A DNA stretch of 64,000 bases. Source: an uncultured Rhizobiaceae group bacterium (GTDB lineage Bacteria > Pseudomonadota > Alphaproteobacteria > Rhizobiales > Rhizobiaceae). The stretch lies in contig CANMVS010000006.1 of NCBI GenBank assembly GCA_947501445.1, positions 124,001-188,000 on the forward strand, written 5' to 3'. Shown here in pieces: positions 53,728 to 62,761 of this stretch (position 1 is its first letter; each line of letters opens with the position of its first letter). A program made the position numbers and the translations under genes. A model generated the notes under the pieces. That model was not told the DNA's origin. It saw only the letters and a program-made list of their open reading frames with translations, and searched no databases.

Positions 53728-53829
53728 TAGTCCGTTTCACGTTTTGTCAGAAACGGGACAACGGTGTCAGCCTTTGATTTTGTTGGTGCATTCAGGTTTT
53801 GACGATTCCGTCAAAACCTGAATTGCCCT
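53728..53829 (+). repeat. Dispersed two-hairpin repeat, copy F
   Basis: Forward copy between convergent hpaI and amidohydrolase genes. Its second hairpin is perfect: ATTCAGGTTTTGACG (53790-53804) pairs over 15 bp with the CGTCAAAACCTGAAT arm (53809-53823) around a 4-nt loop. It begins 3 nt from the amidohydrolase stop but does not supply it. Confidence 0.92.
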
Positions 53830-53831
53830 GG

Positions 53832-54761
53832 TCAGTTGCTGTCAAAACGCCCGGGAAACAGCTTTTCAGCGTTGCCCCGGTTCACGGCCTGATGATCAAT
53901 TGCAAAATAGGCGTCAAGCTCAGCAAGAAACTCATTGGTACGCTCCAATGAGGCAAACGGAAAATCTGTTCCGAGCAATAGTTTGGCCGGATCGGCAAAT
54001 GCCGATATGCTGGGCAAAGAGGTTGGTGAGCTCGACAGCGACATATCCATATAGAAGCGACGCATCAGCCTTTGACCATCCTCAGATGTTTGCAAAGGCG
54101 ATACACCCGCCGCTATTCGGCTGGCAACAAATGGCAGGAACCCTCCGGCATGCGACAGGATCACTTTGATATTCGCGTAGCAATCCATCGCACCGCTCCG
54201 CATCAGACTGATCGCGCCACGCACGGTGTCGAGGAGAAAATCAGCCATATAAGCCGGAATGTCGGGGGCCGCGCCGTTTGGCAACTCGGACGGATGCAGC
54301 AGAACGACTGCACTTCTTCGGTTTAATTCATCCAGAACAGGTGCAAACCCGGCATCTCCAATGTACAAACCATCAACATGAGGACGCAGAATGACCCCGT
54401 CAGCCTTTAGTACATCAAACGCATAGGCAATTTCATTCAATGATGCGCTGACATCCTGCTGCGGCAGCAGCGCAAAAAACCCAAAACGGTTCGGTGCGCC
54501 ATCCACAGTTTCCGCAGAGTGGTTATTAAGGCGTCGTGCCATGTTTGTCGCCTCTGCACCGGTAGCAAAATCCACTCCCGGCGCAGATATCGAAAGGATC
54601 GCGGCCTGTATTCCAGCCTGATCCATGAACGATATCGACCGCTCCTGGCTCCACTCGGGCATTTTGAGGTTATCCGTGTCAAGGCGATTATCAAGACACC
54701 AGTTCCTGTAGAATTCCGGAACAATATGTGCGTGCACATCAATTCGTGCAGGAATTTTCAT
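53832..54761 (-). CDS. Amidohydrolase-2 family protein (ACMSD-like)
   Basis: 309-aa TIM-barrel hydrolase/decarboxylase. Metal ligands appear as DVHAHIVP (HxH), VLLHPSELP, ILSHAGGFLP and the aspartate of LLGTDFPF, the layout of alpha-amino-carboxymuconate-semialdehyde decarboxylase and gamma-resorcylate decarboxylase. Start 54761 follows AAGGAATT. Last gene of the minus-strand aromatic unit; it may decarboxylate a ring-cleavage product or the aromatic acid itself (inference). Confidence 0.85.
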   Translation of the reverse strand: MKIPARIDVHAHIVPEFYRNWCLDNRLDTDNLKMPEWSQERSISFMDQAGIQAAILSISAPGVDFATGAEATNMARRLNNHSAETVDGAPNRFGFFALLPQQDVSASLNEIAYAFDVLKADGVILRPHVDGLYIGDAGFAPVLDELNRRSAVVLLHPSELPNGAAPDIPAYMADFLLDTVRGAISLMRSGAMDCYANIKVILSHAGGFLPFVASRIAAGVSPLQTSEDGQRLMRRFYMDMSLSSSPTSLPSISAFADPAKLLLGTDFPFASLERTNEFLAELDAYFAIDHQAVNRGNAEKLFPGRFDSN

Positions 54762-54826
54762 AGCGAATTCCTTCGATAGTTCGAAGTCCCATGCGGACAA
54801 TAAATGAATAGTTCCAACGCAGGTTC

Positions 54827-56413
54827 TCAGCCACTCAACATTTCGCTGTAGATCCGCAGGCCTGTATCCAGATTGACCGACGAGAAGGCAGCTGCACAGT
54901 AACGATCCGCACGGATCAACAATATCTGATCGCGATGCGCGCGCAGTGATTTGCCGCGTCCGTCCAGAACAGTTGCGGCCGGTGTGCTGCCTGCTGCCAG
55001 TCCCGCGCCGAAATCCAGGACAAGTCTGGTTAGTGGCAACCCGCCAAGGTGCGTCTCAGTCGTCCTGCCCAACGCGTCGGCGCCCACTTGATCCTGTGCG
55101 ATAAGCGAAAATCCGTTACCCAGCAGTGCATCAAGTTTACAGGTTCCATTTGCCGTTTTCACATTGGGCTGCGCGATCATTTCACCAACGATTGAACCTT
55201 CAAACGGCTGATCATCAAGATTGAGAAACAAACCCTTGTCGCATCTGGGACGCGGCTTGAACTTCATTTTCAGAAGATAGTCCTGAACACCTGGAAACGG
55301 TATCAGGGACTTCATCAGGTGGTCACGAAAAGCGATCTGCTCTTTATCGATTGGCATGATGATGTTGCCCATGACAACCGCAAGCTGGATCATGGCCCAG
55401 GCTGGATCACGCCGCTCGTCAAAATAGCTATCAAGGATCTCGTCACATGCCCCTCCTTTGATGACAGCAGCTAATTTCCAGGAAAGATTGCTGGCGTCAC
55501 GCAATCCGGCATTCATCCCCTGCCCTGCAAATGGGGGTGTGAGGTGCGCGGCGTCTCCGGCCAGGAAAATGCGGCCGGAACGAAACTGGTCTGCAATCCT
55601 TGCGTGGAACGTGTAGATCGTATTGCGGACAATGTCCTTTGTTTCGATGGGACGAAAGGGCGCAAGCAACGCCCGCACTGAATCCAGCTGCAACACCTCT
55701 TCGTGAGTTTCACCCGGCAACAGCATGAACTCATAGCGGCGCCCTCCATCCGGTGCAGGAACAGAAACATGGGGTCGTTCGCTGGAACAGAAAAACTTGG
55801 TATGGGGTGCCCTGTCGGGATCGTTCAGCGTGTCAATAACAATCCAGTCCTGGGCGTAGGTCGAACCGGACATCTCGATGCGCAGTTCTTCACGAACCGA
55901 ACTGCGTCCGCCATCCGCAGCCACCATATATTGCGCTTGAATTCGGTGGGAATCTCCATTCGGATCCTCGACATCCAAAACGACTTCAGAACCAGCGTCG
56001 CAGAACGAAGTCATAGTACAGCCACAATGCACATTGCATAATGGGGTGGCAGATATGCGTTCATGCAGCGCCAGTTCCATTTCCGGCTGATTGACAAAGT
56101 GGCGTTTGGCGAATCCATAGGTCTGTGCACCGCTGCCTACACGAGCGAAAGTCACGCCGCTGTCGTCGATGTACTCGGCACCTTCACCCTCAATTGTGCC
56201 ATGAACATAGCTTTTGTCTGCACCAAAGCTCTGTAACGTACGCGCGCCTTCGTCATCCAAGACAATAGCTCGCGGTATATCCATTGGCATTGAATTTCGC
56301 TCAACAATGATGGATTCGATACCATACTCAGCCAGTAGCAAACCGGTAGTCAGGCCCGTGGGACCGGCGCCAACAATGATAACGGGGATTTGCGGCGATT
56401 TGAATTGCGTCAT
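54827..56413 (-). CDS. FAD-dependent aromatic monooxygenase (MhpA/PheA class A)
   Basis: 528-aa flavoprotein hydroxylase that converts a phenolic acid to a catechol. Motifs in order are the Rossmann VGAGPTGLTTGLLLAEYGI (residues 14-32), the DG motif VAADGGRSSVREEL and the FAD ribityl block GRIFLAGDAAHLTPPFAGQGMNAGLRDA. A C-terminal thioredoxin-like domain ends in RADRYCAAAF. It resembles 3-(3-hydroxyphenyl)propionate hydroxylases. The extradiol dioxygenase of the same cluster would cleave the product. Confidence 0.9.
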   Translation of the reverse strand: MTQFKSPQIPVIIVGAGPTGLTTGLLLAEYGIESIIVERNSMPMDIPRAIVLDDEGARTLQSFGADKSYVHGTIEGEGAEYIDDSGVTFARVGSGAQTYGFAKRHFVNQPEMELALHERISATPLCNVHCGCTMTSFCDAGSEVVLDVEDPNGDSHRIQAQYMVAADGGRSSVREELRIEMSGSTYAQDWIVIDTLNDPDRAPHTKFFCSSERPHVSVPAPDGGRRYEFMLLPGETHEEVLQLDSVRALLAPFRPIETKDIVRNTIYTFHARIADQFRSGRIFLAGDAAHLTPPFAGQGMNAGLRDASNLSWKLAAVIKGGACDEILDSYFDERRDPAWAMIQLAVVMGNIIMPIDKEQIAFRDHLMKSLIPFPGVQDYLLKMKFKPRPRCDKGLFLNLDDQPFEGSIVGEMIAQPNVKTANGTCKLDALLGNGFSLIAQDQVGADALGRTTETHLGGLPLTRLVLDFGAGLAAGSTPAATVLDGRGKSLRAHRDQILLIRADRYCAAAFSSVNLDTGLRIYSEMLSG

Positions 56414-56459
56414 CGTTCTCTTTTATCCGGTTCACAGGTTTTTCTGATTGTGTGGATTG

Positions 56460-57440
56460 CTACGTCACAAGAAGCACAATCTTTCCAAGATGTTTGCCGT
56501 CTTCCATCATGCGATGGGCTTCGGCTGCTTCTCCCAATGGCACAGCCGCGTGAACATGTGGGCGCAGCCTGCCCTCAGCAATCAGCGGCAAAACGTCCTG
56601 TCGCAATTTTTCAGCGATGAGAGCCTTTCTGGCCGGTTGCAACGGGCGCAGTGTCGACCCGGAAAGCGTCAGACGCCGTCGAAGAACCGGGTTCAGATTG
56701 ATTTCAACATCACGACCACCCTGCAAAGAGATCAACGCATAACGCCCGTCATCAGCAAGACAGTTCAGATTGCGGTTGGTGTAGCTTCCTGCAACCATGT
56801 CAAGAACAACATTGACGCCTTTGCCGGCAGTCAAGGCAATGACCTGCTCCTCCCAATCGGTGGTGCGGTAATTGAGAGCGTGTTCTGCGCCTTGTGAAAG
56901 GCAGAAGGCGCATTTCTCATCTGTTCCGGCTGTTACGATCGGCACGGCACCAAATGAACGCGCCCTTGCAATTGCATGGCTGCCAATGCCACTGGAGCCA
57001 CCATGGATCAGCACGGTTTCGCCCGCACAAAGCCCTGCACGCATCACCATGTTGAATTCGACGGTGAACGCAACCTCCGGCAAAGCCGCAGCTTCAACAA
57101 AATCCAGTCCATTCGGAATCCGCAAAGCGTGGCGCGCATCCACCACACAATATTCCGCATAACCTCCACCATGAGTAAGGGCCATAACAGCATCCCCAAC
57201 CTCAAAACCGCTAACGTCCTCACCGATGGTCTCTATGATCCCGGATATTTCCAAGCCAGGGAGCGGGTTGGCATCAGGCGGAACTGGATAGAAACCCAGC
57301 CGTTGCGCAATATCAGGTCGGTTAACACCCGCCGCGCGTACAGCGACAAGGATTTCCCCGGGTCCCGCCACCGGCCTTTCCACTTCGGTCATTTCAAGAA
57401 CATCAGGACCGCCGGGCTCGCGAATGGCAATTGCTTTCAT
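56460..57440 (-). CDS. NADPH:quinone oxidoreductase family (MDR, zinc-independent)
   Basis: 326-aa medium-chain reductase. MKAIAIREPGGPDVLEMTEVERP is the family opening, with VLIHGGSSGIGSHAIARARSFGA as the NADPH Rossmann motif. No zinc ligands. I use ATG 57440, which follows the FAH stop by 4 bp and has GAGG upstream; the longer frame overlaps the previous gene. It probably reduces a quinone or enone intermediate of the aromatic route. Confidence 0.88.
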   Translation of the reverse strand: MKAIAIREPGGPDVLEMTEVERPVAGPGEILVAVRAAGVNRPDIAQRLGFYPVPPDANPLPGLEISGIIETIGEDVSGFEVGDAVMALTHGGGYAEYCVVDARHALRIPNGLDFVEAAALPEVAFTVEFNMVMRAGLCAGETVLIHGGSSGIGSHAIARARSFGAVPIVTAGTDEKCAFCLSQGAEHALNYRTTDWEEQVIALTAGKGVNVVLDMVAGSYTNRNLNCLADDGRYALISLQGGRDVEINLNPVLRRRLTLSGSTLRPLQPARKALIAEKLRQDVLPLIAEGRLRPHVHAAVPLGEAAEAHRMMEDGKHLGKIVLLVT

Positions 57441-57444
57441 AGCC

Positions 57445-58296
57445 TCAAACCTCGTCTTCAATGGTATTTCGCAAGGTTCCAAGGTCGGTGATCTCAACCT
57501 CGACGGTGTCACCCGGTTTCATCCATAGCTGCGGCTCCCGGAACAGGCCAACGCCAGATGGCGTTCCGGTGGCGATGACATCGCCCGGCAAAAGGGTGAT
57601 CACTGTCGATAGGTAAGCAATAATCTCAGGTACACTGAATGCGAGATCGCCAATCGACGTAGATTGAACCTGCTCACCGTTGAGACGGGTTTCAAGCATC
57701 AGGTGATCAAGCTGTCCGACGTCGTCGGGCGTTACCAGCCAAGGTCCCATCGACCCGCTGTCCTGAAAACTCTTGCCGGCCCAGAATTGTGAGGTATGAC
57801 GCTGGAAGTCGCGTATCGAGCCGTCGTTAAAGCAGCTGTATCCTGCTACAAATCCAAGTGCATCGTCCGCAGAAATGTGCCGCGCCGGCTTTCCGATCAC
57901 AACGGCGAGTTCGCCCTCGAAATCGAACTTGTCAGAGACCTTTGGACGCAGCAGTGTCGCACCCTGGCCGAGAACGGAATCGGGATACCTTGTGAATATC
58001 GACGGATACTTCGGCTTTTCACGACCCGTCTCCTTGATATGGCTCATGTAGTTCAGACCAATGCAAATGATCTTGTCCGGCCGCGTTATCGGTGGAAGCA
58101 TCGTGATCGAAGCGGCATCCAATATTGTGGAACCGCCGGTGGTGATCTCCAACTCTTTTAAGGCGTTTGCTGCCAACACATCGCGAAGTGTCGGGTACCG
58201 TCCTTTCAATGAATCGCTTACATCACGAATCCCATTGTCCGTGGCAACACCATACGAAGCCTCGCCGTTTTCCAATAGATATGAACATGTGCGCAT
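57445..58296 (-). CDS. Fumarylacetoacetate hydrolase-family protein
   Basis: 283-aa FAH-fold enzyme. FDFEGELAVVIG carries metal ligands, SCFNDGSIRDFQRHTSQFWAGKSFQDSGSMGPW is the mid block and GTPSGVGLFREPQLWMKPGDTVEVEI the end. The likely role is hydrolysis or isomerisation of the acyl-pyruvate or oxo-dienoate made after extradiol cleavage. It lies between the dioxygenase and the quinone oxidoreductase, in one transcription unit. Confidence 0.88.
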   Translation of the reverse strand: MRTCSYLLENGEASYGVATDNGIRDVSDSLKGRYPTLRDVLAANALKELEITTGGSTILDAASITMLPPITRPDKIICIGLNYMSHIKETGREKPKYPSIFTRYPDSVLGQGATLLRPKVSDKFDFEGELAVVIGKPARHISADDALGFVAGYSCFNDGSIRDFQRHTSQFWAGKSFQDSGSMGPWLVTPDDVGQLDHLMLETRLNGEQVQSTSIGDLAFSVPEIIAYLSTVITLLPGDVIATGTPSGVGLFREPQLWMKPGDTVEVEITDLGTLRNTIEDEV

Positions 58297-58351
58297 TCAG
58301 TGCTCCTGATCTGTTTTTTACATTCTGAAATTTGGATAAAGCGGGTCGCTG

Positions 58352-59329
58352 TCAACGTCCTGCGACAATACTGTCAAGCCAGGGACAACCTGTCGGATCT
58401 GGCGCCCTGAGCCCTCGTCGGGCGGCATCCAGCGCCATTTCCCGCAGGTGAATACGGGTCTCAGAGTCCTCAGGCAGATACAGCCGATCGTGCCCCCAAT
58501 ATGACGGACCATCGAAAGTTTCGTGCGGTTCCCAGGTGTCCGGGTCAATAACCAGGCCACCCCAGCCGTATTCGACAAAAAAACCGGAGGGCGAATTTGA
58601 ATAAAATGAGGTTATGTGGTCGTTTGAATGCCGCCCCATTGTATAGGCCAGCAATTCCTGCTGCTGTAGTACAACATCGTAACCCTGACCGACATCATCC
58701 AGCGAACACAACTCAACCATGAAATGGTGCATTCCCTGGCGGCCGCTGCCGACCATCGCAAAGGAATGGTGACGACCATTCAGATGAAAGAAGTACAACT
58801 TGTAGGGCCTGGTACCATAATCTGATACTTTGAATCCGAGCAGATCGCGGTAAAAGGGCAGCATAAGATCGACATTCACGGCGTGAAGCACCGCATGTCC
58901 CATTCCCATCGCGCCGGTTTTGAACCCTGAAATTGGGCGGCCAGGTTGAAATGGGTCTGTTGCCACTTCCGGATCGCAAAACACTTCGATCTGATTTCCT
59001 TCCGGATCCTGGAAGGATATCAGCCGCGCGACATGCCGTTGTCCAGCCAGTGCACCTCCTTCCAGGGTAACCGCGACTCCGGCGTTTTCCAGACGGTGGG
59101 CCAGTTGCTCCAGGTCGTCCGAAGAAGCCACCTCCCAGCCCATGAACGCCAGGCCTTCGTTGTTGTCTTTCGATATAATCAGGCGCTGTTTACGGTCATC
59201 CATCCGGAATGCGCGCTGCGAAGCAGCGTTATCCACCTTCTGCATACCCAGAATTCTGGTCGCGAATTCTGTCCAATCATTTGCATGAGAGGACTGGATG
59301 CCAATGTACCCAAGAGATGTCAGCGTCAT
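58352..59329 (-). CDS. Type I extradiol dioxygenase (BphC-like)
   Basis: 325-aa two-module VOC dioxygenase. Iron ligands are H145 (GMGHAVLH), H201 or H202 (GMHHFMVE) and E253 (GFFVEYGWGG), which match H146/H210/E260 of BphC. The active-site HITSFYS is also kept, so it should be functional. It cleaves a 2,3-dihydroxylated ring. Distinct from HpaD, so the window encodes two different meta-cleavage routes. Confidence 0.92.
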   Translation of the reverse strand: MTLTSLGYIGIQSSHANDWTEFATRILGMQKVDNAASQRAFRMDDRKQRLIISKDNNEGLAFMGWEVASSDDLEQLAHRLENAGVAVTLEGGALAGQRHVARLISFQDPEGNQIEVFCDPEVATDPFQPGRPISGFKTGAMGMGHAVLHAVNVDLMLPFYRDLLGFKVSDYGTRPYKLYFFHLNGRHHSFAMVGSGRQGMHHFMVELCSLDDVGQGYDVVLQQQELLAYTMGRHSNDHITSFYSNSPSGFFVEYGWGGLVIDPDTWEPHETFDGPSYWGHDRLYLPEDSETRIHLREMALDAARRGLRAPDPTGCPWLDSIVAGR

Positions 59330-59349
59330 TTGATATGCCTCATCGTTTG

Positions 59350-59372
59350 TTTCCCCGAAAATCCCGGGGAAA
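59350..59372 (-). promoter_or_regulatory. Intercistronic hairpin between dctP and dioxygenase
   Basis: TTTCCCCG and CGGGGAAA form an 8-bp stem with a 7-nt loop, 17 nt after the dctP stop. No T-run follows in the minus direction, so partial termination or message stabilisation is likelier than full termination. Confidence 0.5.
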
Positions 59373-59389
59373 TCTGATCGAAGTTTTGC

Positions 59390-60403
59390 TCAAAGAGCAC
59401 CCGGGTACGCGCTCAGCTGACCCTTAAAGGCATCAAAGATTTCTTGACCGTTTGGCGTGGAAGCAATCCACTCGTCAGTTGAGATTCTGACTGCATCGCG
59501 CCACTCGGCCGTCAAATCCGCATCCGGAGTGATAACGGTAACACCGCTGCGGGTCGTCTCTATTTTCTCTGCGGCTGCGACATTGCCATCAAACGCTTTG
59601 CCAAAAAGGTCTGAAAATCCGGCTCCCGAATGCGCGTCGATGGCAGCCCGTGCCTCTTCCGGCAGGCTTTCATACTTGTCTTTATTCATAACCACGAGCA
59701 TTGCCGTGGCTCCGAGCGGAAGCTCAAGATAGTGGTTGGCAACTTCGCCAATTCGGAATGTGTTGATTGCACCCCATTGCGACAATGTTCCATCGATCAG
59801 GCCGCGGCTCATGCTTTCGGCAATCGTTGGGCCTGTGATACCTCCCACGGGCACGGCGCCAAGCGATTTCAGCGCGTTCAGAAGCGTCGGTCCCGGTGCA
59901 CGGAAATTCAATCCCTTCATGTCACCGGGGGTTGTCACCGGTTTGGTAGAAACGATGAAATTGGGAAAGCTCGTAAAAATCCCGATCATCTTCAATTTCT
60001 GATAATCACCCTGAAGCAGACCATCCTCGTAGAGCTTCCACATAGCGTTCGATCCGGCTTCCGAACTTTGCACAAGGAACGGAAGTTCGCCGACGGTACC
60101 TTCCTCGAAACGGCCCGGTGTATAGCCAGGAATGATCCATGCAATGTCAGCCACACCGTCTTCGACGAGTTTGAGTTGTCCCGCCGGGCTGCGCCCCAAT
60201 GTTCCGCCCGGGAACATTTTTATGTTGATTGTATCGTTGGACGCAGCACTGACCCTGGCAGCCCACGGCGTGAACACGTTTTTTGTCAAAAAGGCGACGG
60301 GCGGCTCAAAACTGGCAAACCGTAAAGTTGTTTCAGCAAAAGATGGATTAGTGGCAAGCACCGACAGTGCAGCTCCGATGAACACGTTCTTCAAATAGCG
60401 CAT
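59390..60403 (-). CDS. dctP: TRAP transporter solute-binding protein (DctP), aromatic-locus
   Basis: 337-aa periplasmic receptor. Signal peptide FIGAALSVLATNPSFA-E. TTLRFASFEPP opening, ADIAWIIPGYTPGRF, MKGLNFRAPGPTLLNALKSLGAVPVGG and RGLIDGTLSQWGA match DctP. Separated from dctQM by a 391-bp gap with its own IclR-type operator. It stands first ahead of the dioxygenase genes, so an aromatic acid is the probable ligand. Confidence 0.9.
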   Translation of the reverse strand: MRYLKNVFIGAALSVLATNPSFAETTLRFASFEPPVAFLTKNVFTPWAARVSAASNDTINIKMFPGGTLGRSPAGQLKLVEDGVADIAWIIPGYTPGRFEEGTVGELPFLVQSSEAGSNAMWKLYEDGLLQGDYQKLKMIGIFTSFPNFIVSTKPVTTPGDMKGLNFRAPGPTLLNALKSLGAVPVGGITGPTIAESMSRGLIDGTLSQWGAINTFRIGEVANHYLELPLGATAMLVVMNKDKYESLPEEARAAIDAHSGAGFSDLFGKAFDGNVAAAEKIETTRSGVTVITPDADLTAEWRDAVRISTDEWIASTPNGQEIFDAFKGQLSAYPGAL

Positions 60404-60480
60404 GTTTCCTCCCAGGAATTCGATTTGGTAGGACGGTTTTATTGGCTATGGGCATCAGGTCCTAGTCTTCCTGTCATTTT

Positions 60481-60495
60481 GTTCACGTGGTGAAC
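60481..60495. promoter_or_regulatory. IclR-type operator candidate 1
   Basis: GTTCACGTGGTGAAC, 6-bp inverted arms with a 3-nt centre. It is almost identical to the box before iclR/dctQ (62762-62776). Confidence 0.75.
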
Positions 60496-60707
60496 ACTAC
60501 GACAAAAAAGCCGCTTAACCAGCTGTAATAACAGCGTTAAATATCTTCGGCACTCATCGGTAGTTTGGGTGATTTGGTATTGAGGATGCTTGCAGCAGGA
60601 CGCAGGGGGTTCATTGTTTTTTGCTCAACGGCTTAAGCAGGTCAAACTCAACCTGAAATCGCTGTCTGTTCGCCAGTCGCCTTATCCAACAGTATCCCGT
60701 GAATCAA

Positions 60708-60733
60708 AACCCTCCAGCACATGCCAGAGGGTT
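60708..60733 (-). terminator. Possible terminator after dctM
   Basis: AACCCTC and GAGGGTT form a 7-bp stem with a 12-nt loop followed by TTTTGATT on the minus strand, about 60 nt after the dctM stop. Weak. Confidence 0.45.
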
Positions 60734-60794
60734 GATGACAGTTTGAAGCCGTCCACTTGGCCAGCTTCAATGCAATTCCGCCTGTTTGATGTAT

Positions 60795-62096
60795 CTACCG
60801 AAGGATTGTCGGCAGCCAGAGTGTCAACGATGGAAAAAGGGTCAACAACATCAAACGGACAATATCCGCACAGAAAAATGGCAAAATACCCCGATAGATT
60901 GTCTTTAGGCCGATACCGGGATTCATGCTGTTCAGCAGCATGACATTGATGCCGATCGGGGGAGAGAGCATCCCGATCCCAATGACCACAACGTTGATGA
61001 TCCCCCACCAAACCAGATCATACCCAAGGTCCTGTATGACCGGCAACACAAAAGGCAAAGTGATGACCATTGCGGCCACTTCATCGAAAAACGCACCAAG
61101 GACGATGTAAAGCAGAAGAATTAGACCGATTATGACCATCGGAGGGACATTCAACGCGCCTATTGCGCTGACAATGAAGTCTGCACCACCGGTAACGGAA
61201 ATGAAGTAGGAAAAGATGGTCGCGCCAAAGATCATAATATAGATCATGGCTGTGCTGGAACTGGCATCGCCCAGTACGTTCAGGAATTCCTTGAACCCGA
61301 GACGCCGGCGCACCAGGGCGAACAGAAAAGCAACCACAACGCCAACCGCAGCGGCTTCGTGAACGGTAAAAACGCCCGAGTAGATGCCTCCCAGGACGAC
61401 CGTTGCCAGCACAAACACCCCCCAACCCTGGCGTAAAGAGCGGATACGTTCTCTTACCGACAACCGCTCGCCCCGGGGCCCGGAAGACGGATCCAGACGA
61501 ACCTGAACCTGTATCGTCAGGACATAGAGGGCCACCGCGATGGCGGCCGGTATGAGAGCCGCTGTGAACAATTGCAAAACAGATTGCTCTGTCAGAACAG
61601 CGTAGAGGATCATCATGCTTGAGGGTGGAACAATAATTCCCAGTGTTCCGCCTGCGGCCACCGAGCCTGTCGCCAGGCCCGGAGCGTATTTTCGCTTGAT
61701 CATTTCAGGCAGCGCCACTTTGCCAAAGGTAGCAGTGGTGGCAAGTCCGGAGCCACAGACTGCGCCAAATCCTGCGCAGGCAACAACAGTCGTGGTGGCC
61801 AGTCCGCCACGCCGGTGACCGACCAGGGCGTAAGAGACCTCATAGATATCCGTTCCAAGCCCTCCGACGGTGGCCAAACTGCCCATCAGCATAAATAGTG
61901 GGATGACCGCTATATCCAGGTTGGACATCGCAGATGCCGGCTCAGATGCCATCAGAGAAATCGCCGGCCCCCAGCCTGCGACTTCAGCAAACCCGACAAC
62001 GCCGACAAGAGCCATTGCCACGCCGAGGGGGACATGAAGAATTATGAGTATGAACATCGCCAGGCAGCCAATCACTGCCAGTGTAAGCGGATCCAT
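60795..62096 (-). CDS. dctM: TRAP transporter large permease (DctM), aromatic-locus
   Basis: 433-aa polytopic protein with about 12 hydrophobic segments. Diagnostic blocks are CGSGLATTATFGKVALPEMIKRKY and LGIIVPPSSMMILYAVL, with GMLSPPIGINVMLLN near the end. 41 bp after dctQ on the same strand. It forms the sodium-driven channel with the DctQ and DctP nearby. Confidence 0.92.
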   Translation of the reverse strand: MDPLTLAVIGCLAMFILIILHVPLGVAMALVGVVGFAEVAGWGPAISLMASEPASAMSNLDIAVIPLFMLMGSLATVGGLGTDIYEVSYALVGHRRGGLATTTVVACAGFGAVCGSGLATTATFGKVALPEMIKRKYAPGLATGSVAAGGTLGIIVPPSSMMILYAVLTEQSVLQLFTAALIPAAIAVALYVLTIQVQVRLDPSSGPRGERLSVRERIRSLRQGWGVFVLATVVLGGIYSGVFTVHEAAAVGVVVAFLFALVRRRLGFKEFLNVLGDASSSTAMIYIMIFGATIFSYFISVTGGADFIVSAIGALNVPPMVIIGLILLLYIVLGAFFDEVAAMVITLPFVLPVIQDLGYDLVWWGIINVVVIGIGMLSPPIGINVMLLNSMNPGIGLKTIYRGILPFFCADIVRLMLLTLFPSLTLWLPTILR

Positions 62097-62137
62097 CAGA
62101 TTTCCTTTCGAATGAGAAATGCATTGGCCCGCTATGC

Positions 62138-62674
62138 TCAGGACCTGTAATCGTCGGCCTGTGGTGGCTCTGCTGTTCGTCCTCTGACGGCCAATCCAAT
62201 ATCAACCAGCAATACGAAAACCTGAACGACCGCTGCCAGGCAGATACTGCCTGTCGCAAACCACCACCATGGCCAGACTGGCCAGGCCAGGACCCAGGTC
62301 CGCTGTCCCGTGTCATACAGATCGGCGGCAAATGGAATGAATTGCCATGCCATCATCACGATGAATGCTGTGGTGCAAAGGCTTGCAAAGGCCTCGAGTA
62401 TGAGGCGGCTTCTTCGCCCCAGAGCTGATCCCAGCACGTCAACCGAGATGCTTTGTTTGTTGGCCAGATTCAAAGGGATGCAGGCGGCGATTACGACCGC
62501 CATGACAACCGAGCTGACATCATTGACGCCGTTGATGGGGTTGGAAAAGCCCCAACGCAGAACGACATCCAGTGTTGTTAGAATTGCCAAGACCAATAGT
62601 CCTGCAAAACCGACAAGTGCCAGAATACGCGCCACAGAAAACAGGTGTTTGAATATTCTTTCTTCTCGCACCAT
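62138..62674 (-). CDS. dctQ: TRAP transporter small permease (DctQ), aromatic-locus
   Basis: 178 aa with four hydrophobic segments (ILALVGFAGLLVLAILTTLDVVLR onwards). The ATG at 62674 has AGGGGGAAA upstream; the alternative GTG at 62701 lacks a site. It lies divergent from iclR with an IclR-type operator 88 bp upstream. Confidence 0.85.
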   Translation of the reverse strand: MVREERIFKHLFSVARILALVGFAGLLVLAILTTLDVVLRWGFSNPINGVNDVSSVVMAVVIAACIPLNLANKQSISVDVLGSALGRRSRLILEAFASLCTTAFIVMMAWQFIPFAADLYDTGQRTWVLAWPVWPWWWFATGSICLAAVVQVFVLLVDIGLAVRGRTAEPPQADDYRS

Positions 62675-62761
62675 TGTGGATTTCCCCCTGTTCGCTGACA
62701 CATGTCATAATGGGCAAATGTTGACCCCTACCCTGATTGATGCAACAAAGGCATGCCATGT

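Larger units (their letters stand above)
60404..60794. promoter_or_regulatory. dctM-dctP spacer with promoter and operator
   Basis: 391 bp without a gene. It contains the end of dctM with a weak hairpin and, 78 bp ahead of dctP, the GTTCACGTGGTGAAC palindrome. The downstream catabolic genes therefore appear to have their own regulated promoter. Confidence 0.55.

Noticed and set aside
60590-60943. 117-codon plus-strand frame in the dctM-dctP spacer
   Set aside because: Extends into dctM antisense, crosses a hairpin, lacks a ribosome site and shows no known domain.
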